NCBI GenBank assembly: GCA_016744895.1
Contig: JADGDK010000013.1
Span: 1-40,957 of the forward strand
DNA: 40,957 bases
Source of the DNA: Campylobacterales bacterium
GTDB lineage: Bacteria; Campylobacterota; Campylobacteria; Campylobacterales; QNZT01
Reading direction: 5' to 3'
Within the stretch, counting starts at the first letter, position 1, and the number at the start of each line of letters is the position of its first letter. A program made the position numbers and the translations under genes. The notes under the pieces were generated by a model. It made no database searches and was not told the DNA's origin. It worked only from the letters and a program-made list of their open reading frames with translations. Below are positions 17,023 through 25,825 of this stretch, in pieces.

Positions 17023-17862
17023 CTAGGATAAACGACTTACAATTTCTAAATAGTTTTCATCTTCAGGTTTTATGTATCCATGACGTATTAAAAAGTCTAT
17101 AATTACGAGGTTACAATTGAGTTTAAATTCATCACTATTTTTAACAATATCTACAACTTCTTCAATATCCAAAAGATAAAACTCTTCAACTTCATCATCA
17201 TTACATTTTGGTACAAAGTCCTCTGGAAGTTCTAAATCATAACAATAAAGAATATCTTCACTCCCACCTAAGCGATAATCATGCTTATAACGTACAACCC
17301 CTACACTTCTAGCATTTCTTGCAAGCTCTTTTTTGATATTTGCCTCTTCAATACACTCTTTATAGAGATTTTCTTCCAAAGAGATACCATAAGGCAAACC
17401 ACCAGCAACAATGTGATCTAATTTTCCTGCGTAAAAACCCTTTTTATAAGAGCGTCTTGCAATCCACATCTTCAATCCAGTATCTGTTTTCACATAACCA
17501 TTGAGATGTTGTCCAAATCCAATTGCACCAAAAATAGATGCGATACTGCGATCTACTAAACATAAAGGCGCTGAATATGCTGTCTCTCTAATAGTAAATG
17601 CTTCATTCATGAAAATATTTGAAATCTTATCTACATAAGCTTTTTTCCCAAACTGCTCCATTGCACTGTTTCTACTCTCAAATGTTGCATAGTCACTTTT
17701 AAAAGAGAGACTATTTTCATTTTTAATAAAAAAATTACTTTCACATATATAAGATACAAATTCATTACGAATCCAGCCTACATGACGACCATCAATTACA
17801 AATGCAGTTTTATTTTCTGTAGTAAAATTATTGCACTCATTTATATGTCTAAGATATCCCAC
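17023..17862 (-). CDS. Nudix hydrolase with N-terminal DUF4743 domain
   Basis: The 279-residue protein matches the layout of Nudix enzymes related to fungal thiamine pyrophosphokinase tails and plant NUDT20/24. An N-terminal DUF4743-like part ends around residue 130, then the Nudix domain follows. The Nudix box region reads AGGLPYGISLEENLYKECIEEANI, with KE..EEA in place of the classical RE..EE, a variant shared with that subfamily. Known relatives dephosphorylate oxidised thiamine diphosphate analogues, so housecleaning is plausible. The start is GTG with an AAAGGG ribosome site and shares one base with the upstream stop (TAGTG), so it is coupled to the metallophosphoesterase gene. Confidence 0.85.
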   Translation of the reverse strand: MGYLRHINECNNFTTENKTAFVIDGRHVGWIRNEFVSYICESNFFIKNENSLSFKSDYATFESRNSAMEQFGKKAYVDKISNIFMNEAFTIRETAYSAPLCLVDRSIASIFGAIGFGQHLNGYVKTDTGLKMWIARRSYKKGFYAGKLDHIVAGGLPYGISLEENLYKECIEEANIKKELARNARSVGVVRYKHDYRLGGSEDILYCYDLELPEDFVPKCNDDEVEEFYLLDIEEVVDIVKNSDEFKLNCNLVIIDFLIRHGYIKPEDENYLEIVSRLS

Positions 17863-18983
17863 TATATGCCCTTTAATTCTATCTCTACAATTTCACTATC
17901 TGCAAATATCCGAATCGCTGGTCCCCAAAACCCCGTCCCATTGGAGACAAATATCTGCGTATCTTCATCGTGTTGATACAACCCACTCAAATAAGGCTGA
18001 TCCAAAAGTACCAACAACCCAAAAGGAAAAATTTGTCCCCCATGCGTATGTCCTGAGAGGATAAGATCAGGTTTATAAGATTCCAACTCTTTAACCATCT
18101 TTGGCTGATGTGCTAAAACAATAGTCGGTAGTGTTTTATTTACTGTGCTAAAAGCTTTTGGTAGATCAGGTTCCAAAAGTCCAACACGGCTTCCGATATA
18201 ATCATTTAACCCCACCAAATTAAACTGATCTTCAATCTGAACAGACTCATTTTCTAATATGGTGATATTAAGTGTTTTGATATACTCCATTGATTTTAAA
18301 GGATCATGAAAATACTCATGGTTTCCTAGTACAAAGTAAGTACCATACGTTGAAATAAGATTTTTCAAAGGTGCTAGATCCTCTTTGATACGTTCAATCT
18401 CAGCATCTATAAGATCCCCTGTAATCACTACCAAATCAGGTTTGAGATCATTAATCCTCTGTACAAAAGCTTCTACAAAATCTTTTTTGATCGTATTTCC
18501 AACATGTACATCACTTAACTGTACAATTTTAAAACCATCAGATTTAAAGTCTTTAATCTTTATCAATTGTCGTCTCAGAATTGGCTCTTTAAGTCCATTA
18601 ATCATACCTTTGAAAAGATATGAAATTGTCAAGATCAAAAAAGTCACATCAAATGCAACTTTCATAAACTTACGACGGCTCTTATCAAATGTAACATTGG
18701 CAAATGAAATATGAAGTAGATCATAAATGAGTGCTGCAATAAAAAGTATAAAAAGTATACCAATAGCATAAGAAAAAAACCAAAGTACTTTTTGGTTGTA
18801 AATGTCATAATTTCTCGATGATAAAAAAAGTAAGATAAAAATGGAGAGTAGATATAAACTATAGCGTACCACTTTTTTATACGCCTGAAGAAATGAAATT
18901 TTGGACAAAAACCTTCTATATGTGTAAAAATTCATCCCTGCAAAAACAGCGATAAACAGTGTAAAAAAAACTATTTTGATCAT
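17862..18983 (-). CDS. Membrane metallophosphoesterase, YkuE/YaeI/LpxG-like
   Basis: The N-terminal ~150 residues contain about four hydrophobic helices. The C-terminal domain is a calcineurin-like phosphoesterase with every metal motif in order: LSDVHVGN, VVITGDLID, LGNHEYFHD, and ILSGHTHGGQIFPFG. The late segment VSNGTGFWGPAIRIF is typical of YkuE/YaeI proteins. Related enzymes cleave UDP-diacylglucosamine (LpxG) or other lipid phosphates at the inner membrane. Which substrate applies is unknown. The gene begins inside a terminator for the upstream unit and runs directly into the Nudix gene. Confidence 0.88.
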   Translation of the reverse strand: MIKIVFFTLFIAVFAGMNFYTYRRFLSKISFLQAYKKVVRYSLYLLSIFILLFLSSRNYDIYNQKVLWFFSYAIGILFILFIAALIYDLLHISFANVTFDKSRRKFMKVAFDVTFLILTISYLFKGMINGLKEPILRRQLIKIKDFKSDGFKIVQLSDVHVGNTIKKDFVEAFVQRINDLKPDLVVITGDLIDAEIERIKEDLAPLKNLISTYGTYFVLGNHEYFHDPLKSMEYIKTLNITILENESVQIEDQFNLVGLNDYIGSRVGLLEPDLPKAFSTVNKTLPTIVLAHQPKMVKELESYKPDLILSGHTHGGQIFPFGLLVLLDQPYLSGLYQHDEDTQIFVSNGTGFWGPAIRIFADSEIVEIELKGI

Positions 18984-18985
18984 AG

Positions 18986-19018
18986 TAAAAATACCCCTCT
19001 TTTAATAAAGAAGGGTAT
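18986..19018 (-). terminator. Rho-independent terminator after the 200-residue secreted protein gene
   Basis: On the minus strand ATACCC-TTCTTT pairs with AAAGAG-GGGTAT (18991-18996 with 19013-19018 plus inner pairs, one mismatch, four-base loop), followed by TTTTT. It sits 11 nt after the stop of the 19029 gene and 8 nt before the start of the next one, which must therefore use a start site inside or after the hairpin or rely on readthrough. Confidence 0.8.
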
Positions 19019-19028
19019 CACAACTATC

Positions 19029-19631
19029 TTAAGGCATTTTTGCTATTTTTTTGTAATCAATCGCTTTAGCATAAGAGATTAAATCTTCTCTAGAGACTTT
19101 AGTGCCTTCTACTGAGACCATAAAGCGTTTAGCAACAACAATCTTGATATCACCTTTTTCATTCTCTTTGTTATACTTCACAATCGCTTTTTGACGATTT
19201 ATACGCTCTAACTTTCCACCATCTGATGTAGCAAACATAGGATTTGTAAAAAGCCCCATCATACCTTGAAGTACAGGGGAATCAGCCATAATCTCCACTT
19301 TGATACGACTTTTATCTTTTTTATAAGTACGCTCAGTAGCAAGTCCCCCACCAAACATACCACTTCCAGCAGTCTGTGAAGTTGCATCTTTTGCAGTCCA
19401 TCCTTCTAAAGGTTCTGGAAGATAATTTTGAAGTCCTTCACTTTTTTTCTGTTTGATAAGTTCCAAAGCATAGTTTAAATCCTCAACAGCAGTGGAAAAT
19501 TCACCACTTTCATATGATTTTAAAGCTTCCTCTATGGTATCAGTGACATCATCTGCCTGTACAGATATACTTAATGAAATCAAGAGTACTGGAATAAGAC
19601 TCATCTTTTTAAAACTATTTATATTAAACAT
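19029..19631 (-). CDS. Secreted protein of unknown function with short helical N-domain
   Basis: The 200-residue protein has a signal peptide (residues 1-26, cleavage near SVQA-DD). A short TPR-like helical pair (EEALKSYESGEFSTAVEDL) follows. Then comes a domain with YLPEPLEGW, a Gly-rich loop GSGMFGGGLATERTY and KVEIMADSPVLQGMMGLF. Similar proteins occur in other proteobacteria as conserved periplasmic proteins, but I do not know a function. It has no Cys. A terminator follows directly, so it is probably a single-gene unit transcribed from the 365-bp gap upstream. Confidence 0.75.
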   Translation of the reverse strand: MFNINSFKKMSLIPVLLISLSISVQADDVTDTIEEALKSYESGEFSTAVEDLNYALELIKQKKSEGLQNYLPEPLEGWTAKDATSQTAGSGMFGGGLATERTYKKDKSRIKVEIMADSPVLQGMMGLFTNPMFATSDGGKLERINRQKAIVKYNKENEKGDIKIVVAKRFMVSVEGTKVSREDLISYAKAIDYKKIAKMP

Positions 19632-19996
19632 AGCATAACTCCTTATTTAAGTTAATATTTATAATGTAATTATAAGATAATTTGGGTGAATTGGTTATTA
19701 AATTTTCTCTGAACACTCTTAAAAAAATTATAACAGTCAAGACAAATTAAAAAGGTTATTTTAAAATTTTGTATCTTTCAAAGTACCGTGTATGCATAGT
19801 TGTAAACTTTTTCAGTTACATGTTTTATAAAAAATAAAAAATTACAGTCTAAAAGCCTAATATACCATATATGTATTCCTACTTATATCTTTTAACTTGT
19901 CAAGAGCCATTATTACGGGATTTGACGGCTAGTTTTATCTAAAAAAGAACTTAAAAATGACGATATTGTTTCTATACAAAACATAAAGGATCGTAA
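19632..19996. other. 365-bp intergenic region with divergent promoters
   Basis: The gap lies between divergent genes and is very A/T-rich. I see no reading frame with a ribosome site and no strong hairpin. A TAAAGGA ribosome site ends ten bases before ATG 19997. A more G/C-rich patch (ATTACGGGATTTGACGGC, about 19911-19929) stands out and could be an operator, but it is not palindromic. Confidence 0.5.
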
Positions 19997-21325
19997 ATGA
20001 AAAATTTACTTAAAAACTCATTATATATATCTATTTTTATAGGTATATTTCTAACAGGTTGTGGATCTGATGCTGCAGCAGTGAAACAAACCTCAAACTT
20101 CAAAACACTTGCCGAAAGTGTAGAGGAATCAAATGCGTCAAAGACAACAAATGCATATGCCTTTTACGGAGATACACAATTAGAACGTGTAGTAGCAATT
20201 GATGTAAACAAGATGGAATTAATTCATGAAGTTAATACATCAGGTGAAAATACATATACAGTTGGTCAGGCAGGTGACTTGAATAAACTATATGCCATTA
20301 CAAGAGGTTCAAATGCATTAGATGTAATTGACTTAGAGAGCATGGAAATTCTAAAAACAATTGAATTACAACACCATCCTCGTTCATGCGCTTATAATGC
20401 TGTTTTAGGATTGCAACTTGTTAGCGGTGTTGATAAAGTAATGACTAGTGTTATTGACGTTGAAACAGATACAGTTGTTGCTGTAGTAGGGGAAGATAAA
20501 GAAGTATCACCAAAAGATTATGGTGGATCAAATGCGACAGGACATCCATTTTGGTTGACAAGTGATAAATTTGCACAGCTTAATAGAGATGCAAGACAGA
20601 TTGAAATCTATAAAGTTGTTAAATGCGATGATGGTTCTTGGAATGTTTCACTATCACAATGTATTAAAACACCTACATCTCCACATCATATTATTGGTTC
20701 TGGAAATGATGGCATGGATGGGGATTTTCACAGTGAGGATACACAAAAAGATACTTATTATGTAGTTACAGAAGGCTCACAAAATGATCTTATTCCACCA
20801 AAACTACTTGAAATCACATATGATGATTGTGATTTTACAATTAATCGAGAAGTTTCACTAGCAGATGAAAATGTGGAAAATATGGGTGCACATCATGCAA
20901 CACTACATCCAACTGAACCATATGTCTACATGGCTTCAACTAATCAAATAGTTTATGTTATTGACATAGATGTAATGAGTATTATTGCAACAGTTGAGGC
21001 AGGTATAGGTGCTGCACATACGACTTTTGTCCCTCAAAAAAATCTTGCTGTCATTACAAACCATTTTGATACATTTGTAACAATTATCGATACCACTACA
21101 CATACTAAAAAGGTAGATGTTAATGTAAGCGGACCATCACAAAATGGTACCATCTCACAATCTCATACTACTTATGTAGATCCAAAAGGAGATTTCTTTT
21201 ATGCTTTTGCAACAGATAATGGTATCTTTTATGAGTTAGATCTAACAACTCTTGAGGTATCTCGAACACTTGAAACAGGCGGTACACCAAAACAAGGCTG
21301 TTTTTTAGAGTTTACACTTCCTTAA
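19997..21325 (+). CDS. YncE-like beta-propeller lipoprotein with channel-facing histidines
   Basis: The signal ends GIFLTGC, so C22 is lipidated. The rest shows propeller-blade repeats of the YVTN/YncE type (YVYMASTNQIVYVIDID, LAVITNHFDTFVTIID, FFYAFATDNGIFYELD). Where such repeats usually carry a loop Pro, this protein repeatedly has His: HH126-127, H183, HH230-231, HH299-300, H341 and H390. In propellers these loops point to the central channel, so a metal site is conceivable, as in the His ring of nitrous oxide reductase. Four further Cys occur (C131, C210, C222, C278 region). No haem motif or enzyme signature is present. It is monocistronic, ending in a palindromic terminator inside the convergent lyase gene. 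Confidence 0.75.
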   Translation: MKNLLKNSLYISIFIGIFLTGCGSDAAAVKQTSNFKTLAESVEESNASKTTNAYAFYGDTQLERVVAIDVNKMELIHEVNTSGENTYTVGQAGDLNKLYAITRGSNALDVIDLESMEILKTIELQHHPRSCAYNAVLGLQLVSGVDKVMTSVIDVETDTVVAVVGEDKEVSPKDYGGSNATGHPFWLTSDKFAQLNRDARQIEIYKVVKCDDGSWNVSLSQCIKTPTSPHHIIGSGNDGMDGDFHSEDTQKDTYYVVTEGSQNDLIPPKLLEITYDDCDFTINREVSLADENVENMGAHHATLHPTEPYVYMASTNQIVYVIDIDVMSIIATVEAGIGAAHTTFVPQKNLAVITNHFDTFVTIIDTTTHTKKVDVNVSGPSQNGTISQSHTTYVDPKGDFFYAFATDNGIFYELDLTTLEVSRTLETGGTPKQGCFLEFTLP

Positions 21326-22494
21326 TCATTTACTAAAAGAAGCCTATCATAGGCTTCTTTTAACTGATCCATTGCTTGCTCTAGAACTACTCGAGGAACT
21401 GCAAAGTTCAATCGCATAAATCCTTCTCCTCCTCTACCAAAACTAATTCCAGTATTTAATCCTAATTTTGCATTTTTGATAAAAAAGTCTGCTAATTTTT
21501 GCTCATCTAAATTTAAAGCTTTACAATCTAACCAAAGCAAAAAAGTAGACTCAATAGGCATAACTTTAATATTTGGCATTTTACGTAGTCTTTGGTTTAA
21601 ATAATCCAAATTTTCATTTAGATGTAGAAGCAAAGATTTTAGCCAATCATCACTCTGTGTATAAGCAGCCACTGTGGCACTCAGAGATATAGGTGTGGGT
21701 TGAGTCAATGAATAACGTTTAAATATCTCATGAAATCGTCGCCTAAGAGAACTATTTTCTACAATGGCATAGGCACTTACAATTCCTGCAATATTAAAAG
21801 TCTTAGAGGGTGCATTTAGTGTCACTGTGATATTTTTTGCATCTTTAAGTGTTGCCATTGGAATATGTCTGTTTCCCACATATACAAGATCTGCATGTAC
21901 CTCATCACTAACGATAAGTACATCATTTTCTTTACATATACTGACTAATTTTTCAAGTTCTTCTTTACTCCAAACTCTACCAGTAGGATTGTGCGGTGAA
22001 CAAAATAGAAACAACTTAGCCACTTTAGCTTTCTGTTCAAAATCTTTAAAATCTATCTCATATCTACCGTTAACTACTTTTAATTCATTTTCAAGTAACT
22101 TTCTTTTATGATTTTTCGCAGCATAATAAAATGGAGGATAGATTGGTGGCTGAATGATCACACCATCACCCTCATTTGTTAACGCTTCAACAGAAAGATT
22201 TAATCCCGTGACAATTGCATTGATTGGAGCAATCCACTCTTTTTCTATCTGCCAGTTGTGTGCCTTATCCATCCATCTTTGAATGGCTTCATAATAAGTA
22301 TCGTAATAACCCGTATATCCATAAATAGGATGCTTAACACGCTCTAAAAGTGCAATTTGAATGGCATCAGAACTTGGCAAATCCATATCTGCCACCCAAA
22401 GAGGAAGTACATCCTCTGTTCCAAACTTTACAACTCGGCTCTCATACTTCTCTGTATGTGTCCCCTCTCTAGAAATTACTTTATCAAAATTCAC
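21322..22494 (-). CDS. MalY/PatB-type PLP C-S lyase, probable OvoB
   Basis: This is a fold-type I PLP enzyme of the MalY/PatB family: PLWVADMDLPSSDAI near the start, PHNPTGRVW, SDEVHADLVY, and the PLP lysine in APSKTFNIAG (about K231). Such enzymes cleave cysteine conjugates to pyruvate, ammonia and a thiol. The gene begins within the stop of ovoA: I prefer GTG 22494 (GTGA overlap) with GGGAG just upstream, over TTG 22506. In ovothiol synthesis OvoA makes a histidyl-cysteine sulfoxide that a PLP lyase (OvoB) must cleave, so this neighbour is the natural candidate. A housekeeping cystathionine beta-lyase (PatB) role is the alternative. Confidence 0.88.
   Translation of the reverse strand: MNFDKVISREGTHTEKYESRVVKFGTEDVLPLWVADMDLPSSDAIQIALLERVKHPIYGYTGYYDTYYEAIQRWMDKAHNWQIEKEWIAPINAIVTGLNLSVEALTNEGDGVIIQPPIYPPFYYAAKNHKRKLLENELKVVNGRYEIDFKDFEQKAKVAKLFLFCSPHNPTGRVWSKEELEKLVSICKENDVLIVSDEVHADLVYVGNRHIPMATLKDAKNITVTLNAPSKTFNIAGIVSAYAIVENSSLRRRFHEIFKRYSLTQPTPISLSATVAAYTQSDDWLKSLLLHLNENLDYLNQRLRKMPNIKVMPIESTFLLWLDCKALNLDEQKLADFFIKNAKLGLNTGISFGRGGEGFMRLNFAVPRVVLEQAMDQLKEAYDRLLLVND
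21335..21361. terminator. Palindromic terminator inside the 3' end of the convergent PLP lyase gene
   Basis: AAAAGAAGCCTAT at 21335-21347 and ATAGGCTTCTTTT at 21349-21361 are perfect 13-bp arms around one central base. In RNA this gives a strong hairpin with flanking A/U tracts on both strands. It begins 9 nt after the stop of the propeller lipoprotein and lies inside the last codons of the minus-strand lyase gene, which encodes LKEAYDRLLL across it. Confidence 0.75.
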
Positions 22495-24581
22495 TTCTTC
22501 TCCCAAACACTCATCTGTGCTACAGTATGCTGATATTTTCGTGCTGTCTCTGGGATAACAAATGGAACATCCTTAGTGTCTATAAGCTTAAAATTCTTTT
22601 CTAAAATTTCTTTTAACCCATCCAAAGTTGTAAAATTCTCACCATCTTTTTTATAACCACCAATCCAATCCTCTTTTGGCGTAAACTCTTCAAGCCATGT
22701 ATAAGGGCTTGTCATGATAAACATTCCGCCATCATTTAATCTGCCACTTATATCTTTTAAAAACTTTTTGGGATCATAAAGCCTATCGATTAAATTACCG
22801 GCAAAGATAAGATCATATCCATGATAAAGTGGTTTTAAATTACATGCATCTGCTTGTTGAAACGTTACCTTGTCTGCCTCTTTTTCTAAATTTAACGCTT
22901 TTAAAGAGACATTTTTATACTCTACAATTTCACCCTCTATTGGTATAGTAAAACCGATAGAACCCTCTTCTTTCATCTGTGTCGCAAATCCAATAAAACG
23001 TGCTGTAAAATCAAGTCCCGTTACCTTATCAAACTCTCGTGCTAATTCAAAAGAACTTCGTCCTATCGCACATCCAATATCTAGTGCACACCTTTTTGGT
23101 TTATCTTTCATGTATTCTAGACAAAGTTGGGCACAAGCTTTTGGATAATTTTCTACATCAAAATAACTTTCTCCCCAACCAAACTCAGCATACTGACTGA
23201 TCAACATATCACTCTCGTAAATATTACCTTTGGTTTGTTCTTCATAACTACTCTCAACATAACGAAACCCTACATGTTGGAAAAAGTGTCGTCTAAAAGC
23301 AAACCGAGCAGATAAGAGTGACTCATTTCCCGTAGAGATCCATGAGCCGCCTTTCATCAAATTATGTTTTGTATCAAAAGTGGGTGTTGTAAAATCATCA
23401 TAAATTGGATGTACTTCAAATCCCTCAAATGGGTAAATTGGTGTTTCACTCCACTGCCAAACATTTCCTACTACATCGTAAAAATCACCATGACGAAAAG
23501 AGTCCACTGGTACAGTAGAACTAAAATATTCTAAATTAATATTGCTCTTGTCTATAGTACTTCCCTCAACTAAACAATACCATTCATTTTCTGTTGGAAG
23601 TCGTAAGCGTTTACCCTCTTTGGCACCCAGCCAATTACAATATGCTTTGGCTTCATGATAATTCACTTCCACAGGATGGTTCAATGGCAAATCAACAATC
23701 TGCGTCATCATGCGCAATTTAAAACCTATACTATCTTCTATCCAAAATGTTGGATATTTTACTTTTGAAAAATTACGCCACTTTCTTCCCTCTTCTTCCC
23801 AAAATTGATCGCCATCATAACCATTATCTTTAACAAACTCTAAAAATGCACCATTACTCACAAGAAGTTTTGAAGCTCTAAAATCAGGAATCTCTACCTC
23901 ACGATGACCATATTCATTATCCCAACTATAAAAATCATCCTCTTTGGATTTACCTAATTTTACAGTACCACCTTTGACATCCAAAAGTTCATTATTGGGA
24001 GCTTTAGCACTATCAGTACATATCTTCCACTCTTGAAGACTTTGTACACACTCAATAGGAAGTTGACGAATCAGCACTGAAGTAGTTTCAAGATGAATCC
24101 GCTCATGTTCACACCCCATCATAATCACCCAAAATGGAGATTTCCAATCTATAGAAAGTGTTAGTGGCAGTGTATCGATCAGCTCATTTACAACTATTCG
24201 AACCTTATCTCGATACAGTCTCGTCTCTTTGACACTAGGCCACTCATAATTTTTTTCATTCAGATCATCCCAACTCATTTCATCTACACCTACAGCAAAA
24301 ATAGATTCCAATTTTGGATCAATTCTCTGGGTAATTAATTTTGCAAGGATAAGTTTATTGATAAAAAAAGTTGCAGTATGTCCAAAATAGAAAATAAGTG
24401 GATGACGCAGTCTGTCAGCTCTTTGCAAAAAAGCTTCATCATTTACTAAACTATCAAATAGTCTTTCATAAATATCAAAAGTATCATTGAAGTAGGTTTT
24501 TATCTCTTGTCGTTTTTGTTTAGAATCATTACCATTAAGGGATATGTTTTTTGTGATTTTTAGTGCCAAAATGCCCTCCAT
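22491..24581 (-). CDS. ovoA: 5-histidylcysteine sulfoxide synthase / methyltransferase OvoA
   Basis: OvoA is an iron enzyme that couples cysteine to C5 of histidine with O2, and its C-terminal domain N-methylates the product on the way to ovothiol A. The 696-residue protein has all parts. The DinB-like domain (1-175) carries the iron ligands H68 (YFGH) and H159/H163 (CEHERIHLE). The formylglycine-generating-type domain (about 200-440) includes GGTVKLG, DVVGNVWQW and LMKGGSW. The SAM methyltransferase (about 495-696) includes CALDIGCAIGRSSFELA. ATG 24581 lacks a good ribosome site; a TTG four codons later has GGAGGG at ideal distance and may be the true start. It overlaps the lyase gene by 4 nt. 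Confidence 0.92.
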   Translation of the reverse strand: MEGILALKITKNISLNGNDSKQKRQEIKTYFNDTFDIYERLFDSLVNDEAFLQRADRLRHPLIFYFGHTATFFINKLILAKLITQRIDPKLESIFAVGVDEMSWDDLNEKNYEWPSVKETRLYRDKVRIVVNELIDTLPLTLSIDWKSPFWVIMMGCEHERIHLETTSVLIRQLPIECVQSLQEWKICTDSAKAPNNELLDVKGGTVKLGKSKEDDFYSWDNEYGHREVEIPDFRASKLLVSNGAFLEFVKDNGYDGDQFWEEEGRKWRNFSKVKYPTFWIEDSIGFKLRMMTQIVDLPLNHPVEVNYHEAKAYCNWLGAKEGKRLRLPTENEWYCLVEGSTIDKSNINLEYFSSTVPVDSFRHGDFYDVVGNVWQWSETPIYPFEGFEVHPIYDDFTTPTFDTKHNLMKGGSWISTGNESLLSARFAFRRHFFQHVGFRYVESSYEEQTKGNIYESDMLISQYAEFGWGESYFDVENYPKACAQLCLEYMKDKPKRCALDIGCAIGRSSFELAREFDKVTGLDFTARFIGFATQMKEEGSIGFTIPIEGEIVEYKNVSLKALNLEKEADKVTFQQADACNLKPLYHGYDLIFAGNLIDRLYDPKKFLKDISGRLNDGGMFIMTSPYTWLEEFTPKEDWIGGYKKDGENFTTLDGLKEILEKNFKLIDTKDVPFVIPETARKYQHTVAQMSVWEKK

Positions 24582-24603
24582 AAATCATTTTAAACTAATT
24601 ATA

Positions 24604-25212
24604 TCAAATAAACTCCACCATATCATCAAAATCGCGTCTAACTCTTTGAGGCTGTTCCTCAGTTCGATATCCTAATGCTATCATATGTGCAATTTCATAA
24701 TTTTTAGTATCAATTTCAAGAACTTTTGTAGCTTTTTCTTTCTCAAAACCTTCGATTGGACATGAATCTATACCTAAAGATGCAGCACCCATCATTATAA
24801 ATCCTGAAGCGATATAAACCTGTTTACTAGCCCAACAATCTATCTGTTCATCTGTTTTCCAGTCTAGATATTCACCATATTTTTTTAAAATTTGCTTATA
24901 GTGATCACTTCTTGATTGAAACTGTTTGATAAGTTCTAAGTTTGTAGAGCGTTGATTTTTTTTACTTAACAGTACAATTGCATCACTACAGTCTCTTATC
25001 TTTGTAGGATTCCAGCATGTTTGACTAAGTTTTTGTTTTAGTAACCCATCTTGTATCACTAAAAACTTCCATGGTTCTACACCAAAAGAGCTAGGAGACA
25101 TACGCCCGGATTCAAGTATAGTTTTTAACTCTTCTGAGGGGATTTTCTTATGTGTATCAAAAACCTTACATGCGTGCCGAAAATGCAAGGCTTCTTCAAA
25201 TGTTCTTTTCAT
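24604..25212 (-). CDS. NfsB-type nitroreductase / NAD(P)H oxidoreductase
   Basis: The 202-residue FMN-dependent nitroreductase-fold protein has FRHACKVFD for the FMN phosphate-binding N-terminus. MSPSSFGVEPWKFLVI and the C-terminal MIALGYRTEE are the usual flavin contacts. Such enzymes reduce nitro compounds, quinones or flavins with NAD(P)H in the cytoplasm. The start lies 2 nt after the outer-membrane barrel gene and the gene ends 22 nt before ovoA. It is therefore likely part of the ovothiol operon, where it could serve in redox balance. This role is an inference from position. Confidence 0.88.
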   Translation of the reverse strand: MKRTFEEALHFRHACKVFDTHKKIPSEELKTILESGRMSPSSFGVEPWKFLVIQDGLLKQKLSQTCWNPTKIRDCSDAIVLLSKKNQRSTNLELIKQFQSRSDHYKQILKKYGEYLDWKTDEQIDCWASKQVYIASGFIMMGAASLGIDSCPIEGFEKEKATKVLEIDTKNYEIAHMIALGYRTEEQPQRVRRDFDDMVEFI

Positions 25213-25214
25213 TT

Positions 25215-25721
25215 CTAAAGGTGGAGTTTAAATCCAAGTGTATAATTTGATGTATCCATCTCTGAAGTATCAAAATCATCAATATCTAACTCATTACCAT
25301 AGTCTGTATAACCCAAGTAAAAACTCAAAAAGTCATTGAAGTAATAGTCAAGTTCAAGACCATAAGTAAACTCTGTTGAAGATTTAGAAACTGCTTTTAT
25401 GACTTCACCTGCCTCAAAATCTCCATCTGTTTTTACCAAACCAATTTTTGGAGTGATCGCGATGTATGGAATCAGAGAAAATTGATATGTTGCAAAAATT
25501 CCGTATCTACTGATATCTTCTTTTGTAAACTCATCATGCTCAGAAAAGTTTTTCGTATATTCTACTCTTAAACCAGCACCCATAAATAGATCCGCTCCAG
25601 CAAATGCTGTCACATAATCAGCACCATTGTCCCCTTTTGAATACCCAAGACCAGCTTGACCTATCCAATCTGCTGTTAATGTACTTACCGTTAATAAGGC
25701 TGCTAAAATTATTTTTTTCAT
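25215..25721 (-). CDS. Small outer-membrane beta-barrel protein
   Basis: The 168-residue protein has a signal peptide (MKKIILAALLTVSTLTA) followed by alternating polar/aromatic strands. The last strand is NYTLGFKLHL. The size suggests an eight-strand barrel of the OmpX/OmpW class. Conserved-looking strands include FGADLFMGAGLRVEYTKNF and FLSFYLGYTDYGN. No pore or adhesion motif is seen. It heads the minus-strand unit that continues with the nitroreductase, ovoA and PLP lyase genes. Confidence 0.75.
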   Translation of the reverse strand: MKKIILAALLTVSTLTADWIGQAGLGYSKGDNGADYVTAFAGADLFMGAGLRVEYTKNFSEHDEFTKEDISRYGIFATYQFSLIPYIAITPKIGLVKTDGDFEAGEVIKAVSKSSTEFTYGLELDYYFNDFLSFYLGYTDYGNELDIDDFDTSEMDTSNYTLGFKLHL

Positions 25722-25783
25722 AAATATCCTTTATTTAATTAGTTAATAATATAACATATTTAATCTTTAAGGATAATAGCTAT

Positions 25784-25812
25784 GAGACGACAACATATGA
25801 TGTTCCCATCTC
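25784..25812 (-). terminator. Intergenic hairpin after the DUF302 operon
   Basis: On the minus strand the two 13-base arms (25812-25800 and 25796-25784) pair at 12 positions, two of them G-U, around a three-base loop. It begins 13 nt after the stop of the DUF302 gene. There is no T tract on the minus side, so it may be a pause or RNA-stabilising hairpin rather than a full terminator. Confidence 0.45.
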
Positions 25813-25825
25813 AATAATTATTTTA

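Noticed and set aside
25782-25817. 11-codon reading frame on the plus strand with an AAGGA upstream, a possible leader peptide
   Set aside because: It lies within a hairpin, leads to no plus-strand gene and has no feature of a leader peptide.
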